A DNA stretch of 64,000 nt from Syngnathus acus (taxonomy: Eukaryota; Chordata; Actinopteri; Syngnathiformes; Syngnathidae). The position numbers and the translations under genes are program-made. Shown here piece by piece: positions 1 to 12,200 of the stretch. The DNA is taken from assembly GCF_901709675.1 (NCBI RefSeq), contig NC_051103.1, forward strand, positions 4,945,501 through 5,009,500, read 5' to 3'. The notes beneath the pieces are model-generated. The model was not told the DNA's origin. It did no database searches and worked only from the letters and a program-made list of their open reading frames with translations. Position 1 is the stretch's first letter. Every line of letters starts with the position of its first letter.

Positions 1-3000
1 CTTTACCAAATAAGAGTGAAAAAGTACAGACTGAATTCTTTTAAATAATTGATAAAAAGTGGGATCTTTTTTATACTGCAATTGCAACTTAATATTATTT
101 TTTCTCCCCATGTGTTTCTTTTTAACAAACAAACAAACAATAAATTAAATCACATTGACAATACAAAAATATTTTTCTTTTAGGTTCGGCTTACGCACAA
201 ATAAAGACAAATGAACCATGAATTTATATGAAAGCTAATTTATTTAAGTTGTTAATTTACTAAACACTTTGACGTGCAGTCCTTTAGGTTTTACACAACA
301 ACTTTACAAAATCCTTCCAAACAAGTGTTAGCATTCCAAGCACATTTTGATAAAGTAAGTTGTAGAAAGTACAGATATGAGTTTTCAAATGCAAGGAGTA
401 AAAGTAAATAGTCCGAAAAAAAAAGGGAGTACAGATACCTGGAAAATTGACCTAACTTCTCAGCGCTGCCAATTATTTATAAACGTGGTTAGAATCCCAA
501 TGGAAGAAGCTGGCGTGAGTCCACATGCAGACATAAAAATATGGCTGAGGACATTATAAAAGCTTTGCCTCACTGTTCCCATGACTAAAGTGTGTTTACT
601 GTGCTCTGAAGCCCGGCAGCACATTTTCACCTCAAACAAAAAATGTAAACCTACTTGCAGCTTTTTTTTGACAGCATGACCTCATGCGGCCTTGGGTCCT
701 CCTCTTTTTTTTTTTTTTTTTTTTTAATGACAACACCTGTACTGGAAGAGCTGCCTTCTCATGGTCCGAAAGTTTCTGTGGAAACCCAAATCCCTGGAAT
801 TTATTACAAGGGGGGGGCGTTAAACGTGCGGCTGATGCTCAGCAACCGTGAGCGGCCCTGAAACGCGTTAAACTGCCTTTCATGCTAACGTAAAAGGTTA
901 ATTGGTGATTAACTCCGACTGGTGACATCATACGTGAACAATACGTCAGGGAAAATCAGGTATTGGGTTCTTGACTGTGCTGTTGTTGAACAGCACGTGA
1001 AACGGTCCACCTGCATGCCGAGACTATGAAGCAAAAAAGGGGTGGGACACTAATAACTCACATTCAATATATCCAATTTTAATAAAAGCAATTTATGGAA
1101 ATTTCATCTTGTACACCAACTATAGTGACAATCCTTTTATTCTGTCTGGTGTTACAATATAATCGGCAAAGGTGCCCAAAAAGACAATTCAGAAGAGCGG
1201 ACGGTAAAGAATCCAAGCCTGACCTCTTCAACTTTCTTATCTAAACAGGACGACCTTTACTGGCAGTACTGGTGGTGATGGTGGTGGTGGGGGGTGCCAT
1301 GGGGTAGCAGAGGACTCATCCATCACCCGTCAGCTCCCAGAGTGCACTGGGACTACTGGGGATTGCCATCATAAAAGTGTCACGGCTGCCGGAGAGAGCC
1401 TGGGACAACTAAAGACTAACACGGCCTCTTGACTGGAAGCTGACTGCGTAAAAAAAATAAAAAATAAATACTCAGGGCTCCTCAAGTCTCCAGCAGTGCG
1501 GGAGACATCTGTCATTGTAAAAAGTCTCAAGGACCCAAGCTTGAAATGGAACGGAAAGTTGGCCATGTTGGTTTGGAGCCCATTTTGGGCACATTCCAAA
1601 CTTCTACTTAAGAAGCAGCGAGACCAGGGATGGGACACTGGAACTTATACGTTGTCCAAAAAGTAACAAAAAATTACAATGACATTTGGGAATATTTCGT
1701 AGTCGGACACTGAGCAGTAGCCAGAGTGTGAGCTTCCTGTCGAACAAGGCCTTCAGTGTTTTCACGCGGTGATGGAGCGGTCGGTCGCGTGATGCTTCGC
1801 AGAGTAGAACCGTCGGTCGAACTTCCGGGGGTGTCGGGTCAGCATCAGCAAACGCCGGAGTGGGCGGGACGCGACGTCCAAAAAGCAGTATTTGGCAGGA
1901 AGTCTGATAATTTAAGGTTTCGGCTTCTAAGCTTTGACGGATTGCGCTGCGGAAAGTGTAGTATTTATTCCTCCTGAGGGACTCGCCAATCACATGAGAC
2001 GATGGAGTTGGGGGGTGATGGCGGGATCCTTCTGCATTATGTGCGAGGGTCCACTCATCAGGTTGGATTTTTTGCCCGCAGGTACTCAGAAACACATGAG
2101 GCACAAAAGAAGCTCAATGGCATGCAGACACACGCAAACACATGCTCCTGATATGCTTCCCTTGGACTCAACGGCCATCTTGGGAGGATGTGCGGCCGAC
2201 ACGCCATACACTAACTGCCCCCCAGCAACCCCCGTCACGCCTGCACTCGGCTGGGTTCTGTCTAACATGTGTGAGAGGATGAAAGCGTACATAGTACAAA
2301 TCAATGAGAAACGGAGGGTATAAATTTTAAACAGGGGTCTTCACTAACTACTTTTATAGCCTTTAAATGTAAGAAAATGATTTGGTTTTGAGTCCGTAGC
2401 CACTTTTGGCTATTTTGGGATATTTGAATGAACGAGTTAGGACCGGTTTGAAAAGTTTTTGACCACAAACAAAATCTGAAGTAGCATGACGAGATTGTTG
2501 CTGCCAACAAATCAAATCTGAAGTACATGTTGTGAAATATTCATAATTTGTTCCAGTAATTTTCAGTCTTTTCAACTTTGCAGCGGCCTTTGACGCCTTG
2601 TCATGAAAGCGACTTGCTCGGCATGAATCATTCATCACTGGAAACATTTTTTTTTTTTTAAATGGAAAGTGCACAGCTGCTCTCACAACTGCAACATACG
2701 TTTGCCGCCACAAACGCGACATTTTCAGCCGTCTATTCAAAAGCAATTAAGGTGATGTGAGAGGATGAGTACGTTATTAAGTATCAAGGAATGGTGAAGT
2801 CTAATAAAAACGACTTAGACCTTATTATTACCTCATTATTCACCATTACAAGCAATATTTTTAGTTTGGGGGAATCATTAAACCAATCACACCTTATTAT
2901 TAACTCCATTATTCACAATTTCAATCAATATTCACACTTGATTACACCAATGACTTCACCATAGGTCAATTTTGAGCCACAATTTAGCAGGCGGGTTAAA

Positions 3001-4582
3001 TAAAGATGATCACACGGCCTCATTTTCATTCAAATGAGGTCATTACAAATCAGTAAAAAAAAAAAAAAAAACGAAGCTATGAGATAATATTTAGTCTCTC
3101 CCGCAGCTAAATGGAAGAGGAAACCAATGTTATGCCTACCTCAACATGCAGCAATCACACAAACCGCCAAACTCAACTAATCCATTAATTTGACCGCGCT
3201 ACGCCTATAAGAGGAGCCTCCACAGCGCAAGAACAACATTCCAGCCTCATTAGTTTACACTGCTGATATTAATACTATGATTACAATTGGACACGGTTTA
3301 TTTGGACTACTATTAGCCCTAATACAATAATAGAGTCTGAAAGAGGTTCAGATGTGGGGGTGGGCACAGGATCTACCCCCAGCAGCTGCAAAGGGGGGGG
3401 GGGCTTGCACCGGTCAGGCGTACAGTAACACTTGACCTCTGCTGTGTGCGTGTATTCATCCCCCTCCCGCCAACACGGTCCCTGCAGACGGAGCCAAAGG
3501 GCAGTAACCTCCAAAGGCTTTGTTTGGTGGTCCGCGGGGCGAGCATAGGCCCACTATTGTACGATCGCGCCGTTCAAAAGCTTGTTTTCTTTGGGAAGCA
3601 GGAAATTGGATGACTGGCTACCTGCTACAACAACATCCTGTACTTGAGAAGCCGTCCTCTCGCCCATACCCACCTATTATTTCCCTTTTCCATCATACGC
3701 AAGTGGTCAGGCAGAAAGATTCTTTTTTAAATCTCCCTCTGGTGCCGACCCACCTCGCACTCCCCCCTCCCCTGTGCGTGGGCTTGTCTAGTTTCACTCA
3801 GGTTGAGATCAAATTGGCCTCATCCAGATGCTTCCGTACTAAAGAGTGTGCGGCGGCTTCAGTTTTGGGAGTCAGACGCTGCCCGGAATGATGCTATCAG
3901 ACGCATACGCACCATTTTATTTTATTTCTCCATCCAAGTATTCTTTCTAAACGATGACGTAACAGCCTCAGAGGTACCTTTTAGGACAGGAAGTAGCAAC
4001 ACCCTCAAGGTCAGGCTACAAGTCCCCACTATGCCATATCGTATTGACAGACACACATACATATATAAATGAATACCTTTTATAATAAATCTAACTTTAA
4101 ACAAGAAAGAATGATGTCATTGGAGGACACTATTGCTGACTATAGGGTGCACTGTCAGGTGTGAGTAATGCTTGTTGCAGCGTGAAAACATTTCCTGGGA
4201 TTAAGACGCATTACAGGATGACGGCGACTTGATGAGCACTCATTCTGAGAGGATTGCGTGACATCACTAATGATAATTACACCACCATGGGCAGGGATTT
4301 ATGCGACGGCTTGTGTTGGATGGCCAGCCATGGTCCTCATTAGGCAGGATGAGCTCACGTGACCCCCACACAGGAAGACTTGGCTGTTGTACCCGACCTG
4401 GGATGTCCAGGAGATACAGATCAACTATCTGACACGGACAATGGATGGTGTGCAACTGAAATCTTATGTATTATTCTCTTACGGGAAAAAATAAGGACAG
4501 TGTAAGCTAATAAAAAATAATTTCATGAAACTCATTTTGCTTCTGTTTGTGCAGCACCAAATAAATGCTGAGGGTATTTTGT
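1..4582. other. Gene-free left flank downstream of meox1
   Basis: No exon with a recognisable protein match or good splice sites was found. The stretch holds a 21-base T run (705-725), a diverged 44-bp direct repeat pair (about 2820-2863 and 2891-2934, both beginning with a TTATTATTA core), an A run near 3056-3070, and a CpG-richer patch at 1755-1890 with an ETS-type and a GC-box motif. From human synteny etv4 would be expected just beyond this side, but no Etv4 coding sequence is visible. Confidence 0.5.
705..725. repeat. Poly-T tract
   Basis: Uninterrupted run of 21 T. Simple sequence with no associated element seen; length may vary between reads. Confidence 0.9.
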
Positions 4583-4696
4583 TTTATTGCAGAGGATTTA
4601 TTCTATTTGCGCAAAAAAAAACAGTCAACATCTGTTTTTATCGCTAACATTCAAACAGTATTAAAAAAATTGGAAAAAAATGCACTTTTTTTTATT
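4583..4696 (-). terminator. meox1: Candidate meox1 polyadenylation signals
   Basis: Three AATAAA hexamers on the minus strand (4691-4696, 4597-4602, 4583-4588) lie 280 to 400 bases downstream of the meox1 stop codon. They would give a short 3' UTR of about 0.3-0.4 kb. Position and motif are seen; actual use is inferred. Confidence 0.5.
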
Positions 4697-4979
4697 GAGT
4701 CTCTGCAGATTGTTGCAGTCACGTGACAAAAATGGCGATGACATCCAGTCTTGCCCATCCAGGAGGCTTCTCACAATATTCAAGATGGATGGCTCACAAA
4801 CAAAACTGAGATCATGGTGGACATCAATCAACTATGTACATTGGAAAAGCACACATACTTCTCTTCCTGGGAACACAAATTAAAAATAGTCTTTGGAATT
4901 GTTGGATTCCTTCGTAGCGAGGTCAGACTTGACCAGCGTTCCGTCTTGGTGCCTTCCCTTTTTTTCTTTCTGCCGCCTC

Positions 4980-7900
4980 TCAGTCAGAGCTGGGTGAGGC
5001 GGCCGAGTCCATGTCGTCGTTCTCCAGGTCGTTGGGTGACGACGACTGTCCGCCTTTCACCCGCTTCCACTTCATCCGCCGGTTTTGGAACCAAACTTTC
5101 ACCTGGAGAAAAGATACAAGATATATTATTAGTAATTTTTTTTTTTTTTGTATCACCGTATTATGATAGAATCAGAATTTTGCTCAGTTTCAACCTTTTT
5201 TTTCAAAAAGCCTTTCAGTCAGCTCGTGCCCAGACTGTATTTCAACATATCATCTCGTTTACCGACACAGGATGTCGGTTCACTCATCTTCCTTACTGGT
5301 CAATAGGAAATACTTTGACACCGAGAATAGCAGCGAACGGCAGGAAGTTCTTCATAATGGATCACAACAAATGAGTGGATGGTGACACTCAAGCGCTTCT
5401 TGCTTCGACTCATACTTGCTTTTTTATTTTTAATGATGAAAAAAACGAGCATCTAAAAATAGCGTTTAAAGTGAAATATGCCAAATCAAAACAAGAAGGC
5501 AACTCGCTGTCCTTTTTTCTATGGAAAACTAGAACTTGATCATCCTTTTTATTTTTTTCCCTCATTTTTTTGGATCAAGTTTGTAGAAGTTGGACATGGA
5601 CACTTCCTCATCCATCCTCATCTGATGTGTTCCAACATCCTGATCCCCCTTCTATGCCGTCCACTGTCCTTCATGACGACTGATGGAAAGGACATCACAA
5701 CAACGTCGAGGATGGAACACGGCCGCCGTCGCGTTCCAGCTGTCTGGGAATTCCATTTTGAGAAGCAGACGGCCGTTCCGTGCGGTCACCGTGGCACCGC
5801 TGTCTCATTAGCCGGGACACCGGACTTTTTAATATAGCCGGCCCGGTTTGATGGCGCCCCCTCACTAAAGCCTCACGTCATGCGGAGAGAACCGCAAGAG
5901 TCCGGGCAGGAAAACATCTGCTCATTGTAATTTGGACGACGGCAATGACTTCGTGTGACGGAAGGAGCGGGAGAAGAGGTTTTATTTTCGCCGATTCCAG
6001 TTGCATTGCAAAAGGAATACTGGTCAAACTTCATTTTGTACTGATGAAGTTTTCATCAATTTGTGCAAAAACAATTTTTAGTACAAACTGAGAAAAACAG
6101 ATCGAATAAGCCAATTATTTTTTTTAGCTTTCGTCCTCCTGCATTTCATTAAAACAAACTGCTAGCATAGTACGTAATTGTAGGCGATGTGATGCAATTT
6201 GTTTAAGTGCCTTTAAGAGGCGGGGCCTGTTGCATTGAATGTGATGACCGCAAGTCTGCATGTGAGTGTCTGGGCGTGAGCTGTGGCTGACAGCAGCTCT
6301 TCATGAGCGTCTCTCCTTTCCCACGTATGCAGACATACCAACATATTGTTTATGGTCTCATACCTGTCTTTCTGTGAGGTCCAGGTTGACTGCAATCTCG
6401 TAGCGGCGCAGCCGGGTCAGGTAGTTATGGTGGGTGAACTCGGCCTCCAGTTCCCTCAGCTGCTCTTTGGTGAAGGCCGTGCGCTCCTTGCGGGCCTTGC
6501 AGTTAGTGTCGGCCTTGCACCCTGACTCCGGTGTGTCTGGGAGAGGATCAGAAGAGAAACTCATTGGGCTGGGACATTTTTTTAAGCAAGACAATACGGT
6601 GAAGGGTTAAAAAACAAAAGCAAAAAATAGCGCCTTTAATTTTTATGACACCAACAAACTTTAACGGGCAGGGCACGGTAATTTTAGGACCACCGAGAAT
6701 CGCACACAGCGGGGTCGACATTTGGCTAATTTGTCCATTTGGTCATGCAAGCCACACGGGGACCGACTTAGTGGAGGAATGCGGCGGAACATCGTTAAAG
6801 CTGCCAACAAAGGAACAAAGATGAGCGTGTGTGTGTTTGTGTGTGTGAGTCCCGCGGAGACCCCTACATTAACTCAACTCTACCTGACAACACATCCATC
6901 AGGAGATGCCTCAAACGTCTCCACAGGGGTTGGCATATTTTAACAATGTCACTTTAAGGCAGAAAAAGCCACAGTAGAAATAGCAGTTTTAAAAATATAT
7001 CTAGAACATAATAGTTGCATCAATATAAGATTGTTATCATTATTTGCAATTTGAAGGTGATCCTGTGACAATGTTATGATTCGATTCTAAAAGAGCAACT
7101 TTGTGGCAAAAAATTCAAATGATTTTCTCAAAAAATCTATAAAAAAACAAACCTTCCCCCCCCAAAAAAAAACTCTAAAAAAGTTCTCCAAAAATAAAAT
7201 TTCAATGACAACTTTGTTTTGAATGAAAACAAAAATCTAAATACTTAAGTTGTCAACAAGGAATCATTTAATGAAATGTTGCTCCCTGAAAAAACTGTGT
7301 CCGTTAAAAATTTTAATCGTCGCCCTTTTATTATTATTATTATTATTATTAACATCATATCATTCTCTCTCTAAATTTCGGGGTTTCTTTATGTGCGCAT
7401 GAAAATATATTAAATTTGTTTTTATCTTTTCCTTTTTACAAATACTGCATTTAAACCATTAAACAGAAGCTCTTCGGTCTGCAGTAACTATTAAAGGTGT
7501 AAACAAATCACGAGTGATTGAATATTACGGACTACAACAAAATGACGTCATCGTATTTAACTTTCAAACAACGCTAATTTGACAACTGTTAGCTTTGCCA
7601 GGAGTTCTAGCCAGAAAGTGAACTTCTGCAAATCCAGATGTGCATTTAATACATGTGTAAGTGCAGATGGTGCACTTAAACAAAACAAATCGCCAGAAAT
7701 GTCACACTTAAGTTTAGGTGTCGCCGCTTAATGGCGTTCGGGTCGGCCGGCAGCGTCCTTGCGGGACCGAACACCTGGTGGGACCTTCCGACACCCCACC
7801 CCCAATAAATATTCCGCACAGCCAGCTGCTGTAAAAGCAAGCGGGCGGCGGAGGGGCACGCAAACTGTTTGAGTGGAAGCCACAAATTGTCTGTGGACCA

Positions 7901-8902
7901 ATTAAGATCATTTGACAGCCAAGCACAGAAGCGTGACTTCACAGATTACCTATGCAGGGGTAATTTTACAACCGTTGCTGCCAATTAATTAAAATAAATT
8001 AGCTGCCGTTCTTATGACATTGTGGGGAGAAAACTACCATTGCTCTTTGTGCATTAAGACAGCTCAATAATAGACTTACTATTATCTGCACATTTGGAAA
8101 TTTTACAATTATTACACATTAGGACCTTTACCATGAGTAATTAGTAATTAAAAGAATAACAGTTTAATGATGCTATCTATTTATCTCGCTACAGTAGCTA
8201 GCTATCGAGCTAGCAATAGAATATAGCAATATCTTAGATACATTTACAGATATTTTATATATTTGCTACATATGCATTTCTAGCTCGATATACAATAGAA
8301 TCTAGCTATCAATATTAAATATTCCATAAATTGTAGAATTGTTACAATTTCTACACATGCGGAGAAACTAATATGATAAATTAACACTCCAGTGAGAAGT
8401 GTGTCCCCTCACCTGTGCCATCTCTCTTCCTCTTGCCGCCGCTCTTCTTGTCGGAGTCGCCCGATGCCACGCTCTGAGGCGAGTATTCCCCCTCGGGGCA
8501 CCCAGGCAAGGTCCCCGGCAGTCGCTCGGCTCCCACACTGTCCAGCTCGGACCCCGCGCCCTCCCCCACTGCGGCGGAGGCGACCACGGGTGGGCAGGCC
8601 TCAAGGGCCCGACCCCGCGTTTCGCATGGGTTGAAGTGCCAGTCGGGCCTTTGGTAGCCTCCCTGGCTGTCCGGGTAGAGCCTGTCGTCACGGGGGTAGG
8701 CAGCGGCATGCGGCAACAGACAGGAGCCGGAGAAGTCCGTGTAGGCCAGAAACTCCGGCTTCTGGTGCAGGGAAAAAGGGGCTTGCTGGTAGGGTGACTG
8801 CAGGTTGGCGCCTGGGACGCCCGAGTGAGGGTTCCGCATGCACCCCCAGATGGGGCTGCTGGGGTGGGCGCTCCTCATGCAGCTGCTGGCCGGCTGGTCC
8901 AT
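4980..8902 (-). CDS. meox1: Mesenchyme homeobox 1 (Meox1), 3 exons, 261 aa
   Basis: Antp-superclass homeodomain transcription factor of the nucleus. In vertebrates it acts with Meox2 in somite patterning, sclerotome and muscle stem-cell control. Exons on the minus strand are 8413-8902, 6364-6536 and 4980-5102, all with GT-AG borders and phases 1 and 0, giving 261 codons plus TGA. The start sits in an excellent GCCACCATGG context. The N-terminus ([11 protein letters not shown], then WGCMRNPHS) is the Meox signature. A basic KRKRD patch lies near residues 157-161. The homeodomain spans about 178-237 with R5, F8, W48, F49, N51 and R53 present; the [11 protein letters not shown] recognition helix opens the last exon. 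No polyhistidine tract is present, which separates it from Meox2, and the tail SAASPSSD is Meox1-like. Length agrees with human (254 aa). Linkage to sost and dusp3 supports meox1. Confidence 0.97.
5103..6363 (-). other. meox1: meox1 intron 2, with a MEF2-type site
   Basis: 1261-bp intron that splits the homeobox just before the recognition helix, as in other Meox genes. It contains a perfect MEF2 consensus CTAAAAATAG at 5453-5462 and short homopolymer runs. No other feature is supported. Confidence 0.85.
6537..8412 (-). other. meox1: meox1 intron 1
   Basis: 1876-bp phase-1 intron. It holds a TTA microsatellite (7328-7350) and an AT-rich stretch at about 8170-8330 built from repeated GCTAGC/AGCTAT-like words in both orientations. 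No additional exon was recognised. Confidence 0.85.
7328..7350. repeat. TTA trinucleotide microsatellite
   Basis: Between seven and eight perfect TTA units inside meox1 intron 1. Confidence 0.9.
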
Positions 8903-9252
8903 GGTGGCACTTGGAAAAAAGTCAATGAAGTCCCTCTTGACGGCGTGAGGACGCGACGCCTCTGTGACCCCCCCCCGTCGTCGCTCGCACTCCTGCGGGG
9001 TCCTCGGGTGCTTTCTGGGACTGGCTTGCTAGAGCTGGATGCTCAACTGCTGGGCTGAGGCGCTGGGGCCGGCCCTTTTCACAGGTCTGGTGAGGCCTCC
9101 TTGACAGTGAGCCCTCCTCCTCAAGGTGGGAAAGCACGGCCAGTTTATGGTAGGGGGAAACGCGACACCCCGGAGGCGGAGTCTGCAGGCCTTCGGCCAC
9201 ATGTTGGAGTAGCTGGCCTGCCGCATCCACTAGTATTAATCACAAGGGAAAT

Positions 9253-9258
9253 TTTATA
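9253..9258 (-). promoter_or_regulatory. meox1: Candidate meox1 TATA box
   Basis: TATAAA on the minus strand, about 350 bases upstream of the meox1 start codon, would put transcription start near 9225 and give a 5' UTR of about 0.32 kb. The intervening leader is G+C-rich. The motif is seen; its function is inferred. Confidence 0.35.
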
Positions 9259-12200
9259 TGCACATCTAATGGGCTTTCCAGACGCGGCCATTTTAAAAGG
9301 GACATTGTCTGCCGGCGAGAAAGCAGCCACCCACATGGGAGCAGTCCAGCCAACTCCTTTCCAGCTCCTTCGTGCTCATGGACACCCCCCCTTAAGTTGC
9401 TTTTTGATACCCGGATGCTCTCCTCTGTGTTTCGATCGCGCGCAAATCCACCTGGCGGCATTCCCTTTTTTCTCTCCCACATCGATGACATGCACGATAT
9501 GGAAATTCAGGGCTGTGATTCAACAACATGAGTGGGATGTTGGCTTGGGGAAAAAGGAAAGTCTTCTGGTGGATGCTTCCTGTTATTTTTCAACACACAG
9601 CAAACAGCTGTGGCCGCATGAACCAAATTTGCTTACCCAAACCCGTGTCACAATCACGTATTTCCCTCAAGTATCGCCAAATTTGAAAGCACTCAATAGC
9701 ACAAGGATGGATGGTGTAATACGCATGACTCAATCGCCTGATGTGCCGCAATGAACGGCCATCTGTAATTTTTTTCAGAATTGTCCAGTTCAGTCACTTT
9801 CAGCCTTCGCACCACATGCCCTTGTAAAGCTTACTTTTTAATTGTTGTGAACTCGGGCTTTGCCGCGTTCCCACAAAAAGTGGAAAAGGTTCCAAAGTCT
9901 GAGGCAAATGGGAGGACGGCCTTTGCGTTCACCCGGTGAATTGTTGAGCCATGAAGCATCGCCGCCTCTTTTTACTGGCCGCACGGCGGGGAGCCAGCCT
10001 ACACTACTCTTGTGGTCACGCAGGCCGCCGGCCATCTGTGTGTCGCCATCAATTAGAACGCCTCTCTCCGTGTGTGCTGAGTAAATACACACAAGCCGCA
10101 GTGTGTGTGTGTGTGTCAGCGTGTGATGGGAGTCTGGGTCTATTTGTGTTGATAAGTTCCACACCGCTCCTGTCATGATCTGTCGTCAACAAATACCAAT
10201 TAGAAGCCGTGAAAATAAACCATAACTAATGTTAATCTCATAAGGATGGCCTGCAAAGCGGCAAAACAAATGCTGTGATGTCATCTGGTAAATGTGAAAC
10301 TGTTCCACAACATACAATGCTAAGCTTATAAGCCAGCTAGCTTCAGAGAAAGAAAACACAGGATGAAACTGATGTTGATTTTGTCAGCTGCTGATCACTG
10401 ATTATTTTTGAACGACCAAACTATATTTTGGGTGTTTATTTCAATTTATTGTGCACGTGTTTCTTTTAAGAGAAACACACCTCAGTAATATGTGTGACGC
10501 ATTGCAAATAAATGAACTGGCCATGAGTCACATCTCCAAATCCCCTGCCAGGCCCACAACCTGTTACTGTCACTCTCAGCTAGCCTGTGTGCCTGTGTAC
10601 GTATTCCGTCAGAGTGTCAAGATTAGGAGTCTCCATTCATCTCGACCGTCTGACAGTTAGAACCCCTGGTGAAACTATCTTCACCTGGGAACTGACATAT
10701 CTGTCTGGGCTACTGTGCCGGGAAGGTCCAGTTAAAAAAATGGAGGGGGAGAGGGTCATAGATACTGCCGGAATAATATGAATTAAAAAGTTCGGCAAGT
10801 TAGTATAACAACTCTATTGGGGGGTTAAAACTTTCCAGTCGTAATGTGCTTTGGCGGTTTTGTCCTTCAAAACCAACAATAACAAAGCAGGCCATGTGTT
10901 TGTCATTGGGAGCTTATTATTGTGCATTTGGATAGCACGTTCCCATTGTGCGCTAGCCATAAAGTTACTTTGCAATTAGGTTGCATCTTTAAACATAACT
11001 GAGGAAGTGGGAGATGAGGTCACAAACTATCCACGTGGTCGAATACCTCAACCATGACCAGTGCCGACATTTCACTTTCTGTGACATCACAACCCCCTCA
11101 AGAAACCCCAAACGTCTCGAGTAGAAATTACGCAAGCACGACATCACGTCTCGCTTGGAAACGACGTTTAGCCAAACAGAGACAACATAATTACCATAAT
11201 GGTCCAAGAGTTGGCTACCGAGACTACTGTAGCTTCATAAAATGTGAAAACACTACTACTTACTATAATTTGCTTTATTAGCCCCAAGGCTCCATGTGGG
11301 ATTCAATTAAACATATGCATATTCACTCCGCTGTGTTTACATTACCCACATTAAACGCTACGTGTGCGTACGTGTGGCAGGGGAGATAAAGCACTCACAC
11401 GTGCAAACGATCATGCATGATTGCAATCATGTGCAGGCAAAGGTTCCTTCAGAGTGCACGTAGTGAAGGTACATTAGTGGCGTGTCACGCATCCAAGGCT
11501 AAGTGACGTTAGTGAGAGTTCGCCCGCAACTTTGTGCAAGATAATATCGACTGTGCCAACTTTTCCTTGAACTGAGGGTCATAAAACTGTTGTTACTTTG
11601 CATATTCACAGTTACTATATCCGATCACAGTTCACACTGACATTCTGTAATAAGCATGCCAGGCCAGTAGCTGGCGATGTGTTTCGATAAAATTATGGAT
11701 GTGAATGCAACAGCAGCAGCGTTTCCTTCGAAATAAATTTTCGCTTAAGTGCCTCAAATGACTTTGCACCTGTGTAAAGAAATGCTAAAATGACCTTTTA
11801 CACTGACGAGGGAAGTGATGACACAATCGTGCATTGTGAAGAAGTGCTATGGTGACCTAAAAGTGCTAACACAACAATTTACAAACTCAGACATGAGTTA
11901 GGACTGTAGTTTGTTTTAGGAAGAAATAAAAAAACAAAGACGACGTCACCCCTCAGCACACTGACCACAATCGTGTATGCGAGTGTAGTCCGTGTTGTTT
12001 TGAGTTACAACAATGAAAACATCTCATTGACACTGCGCCACAAGATCTCTTTTTCCCCCGGCCTGCTGCGGCACGCTGAGATGTTCCTGGCAGCCGTTTC
12101 GGTTTTTCTTCCAAACACATAATGACTTAATAGCTGCTCCGCAAAGACTGCTCTCTAGCGGTTTGTACTTGGAACAGCTTTGTGGCTCTTCGGGACAAAT

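Noticed and set aside
1604-2104. 166-codon minus-strand open frame
   Set aside because: No recognisable domain, no Kozak or splice support, odd composition; treated as non-coding.
1-4582. Etv4 coding exons expected from synteny
   Set aside because: None of the Etv4 ETS-domain or N-terminal signatures were found on either strand.
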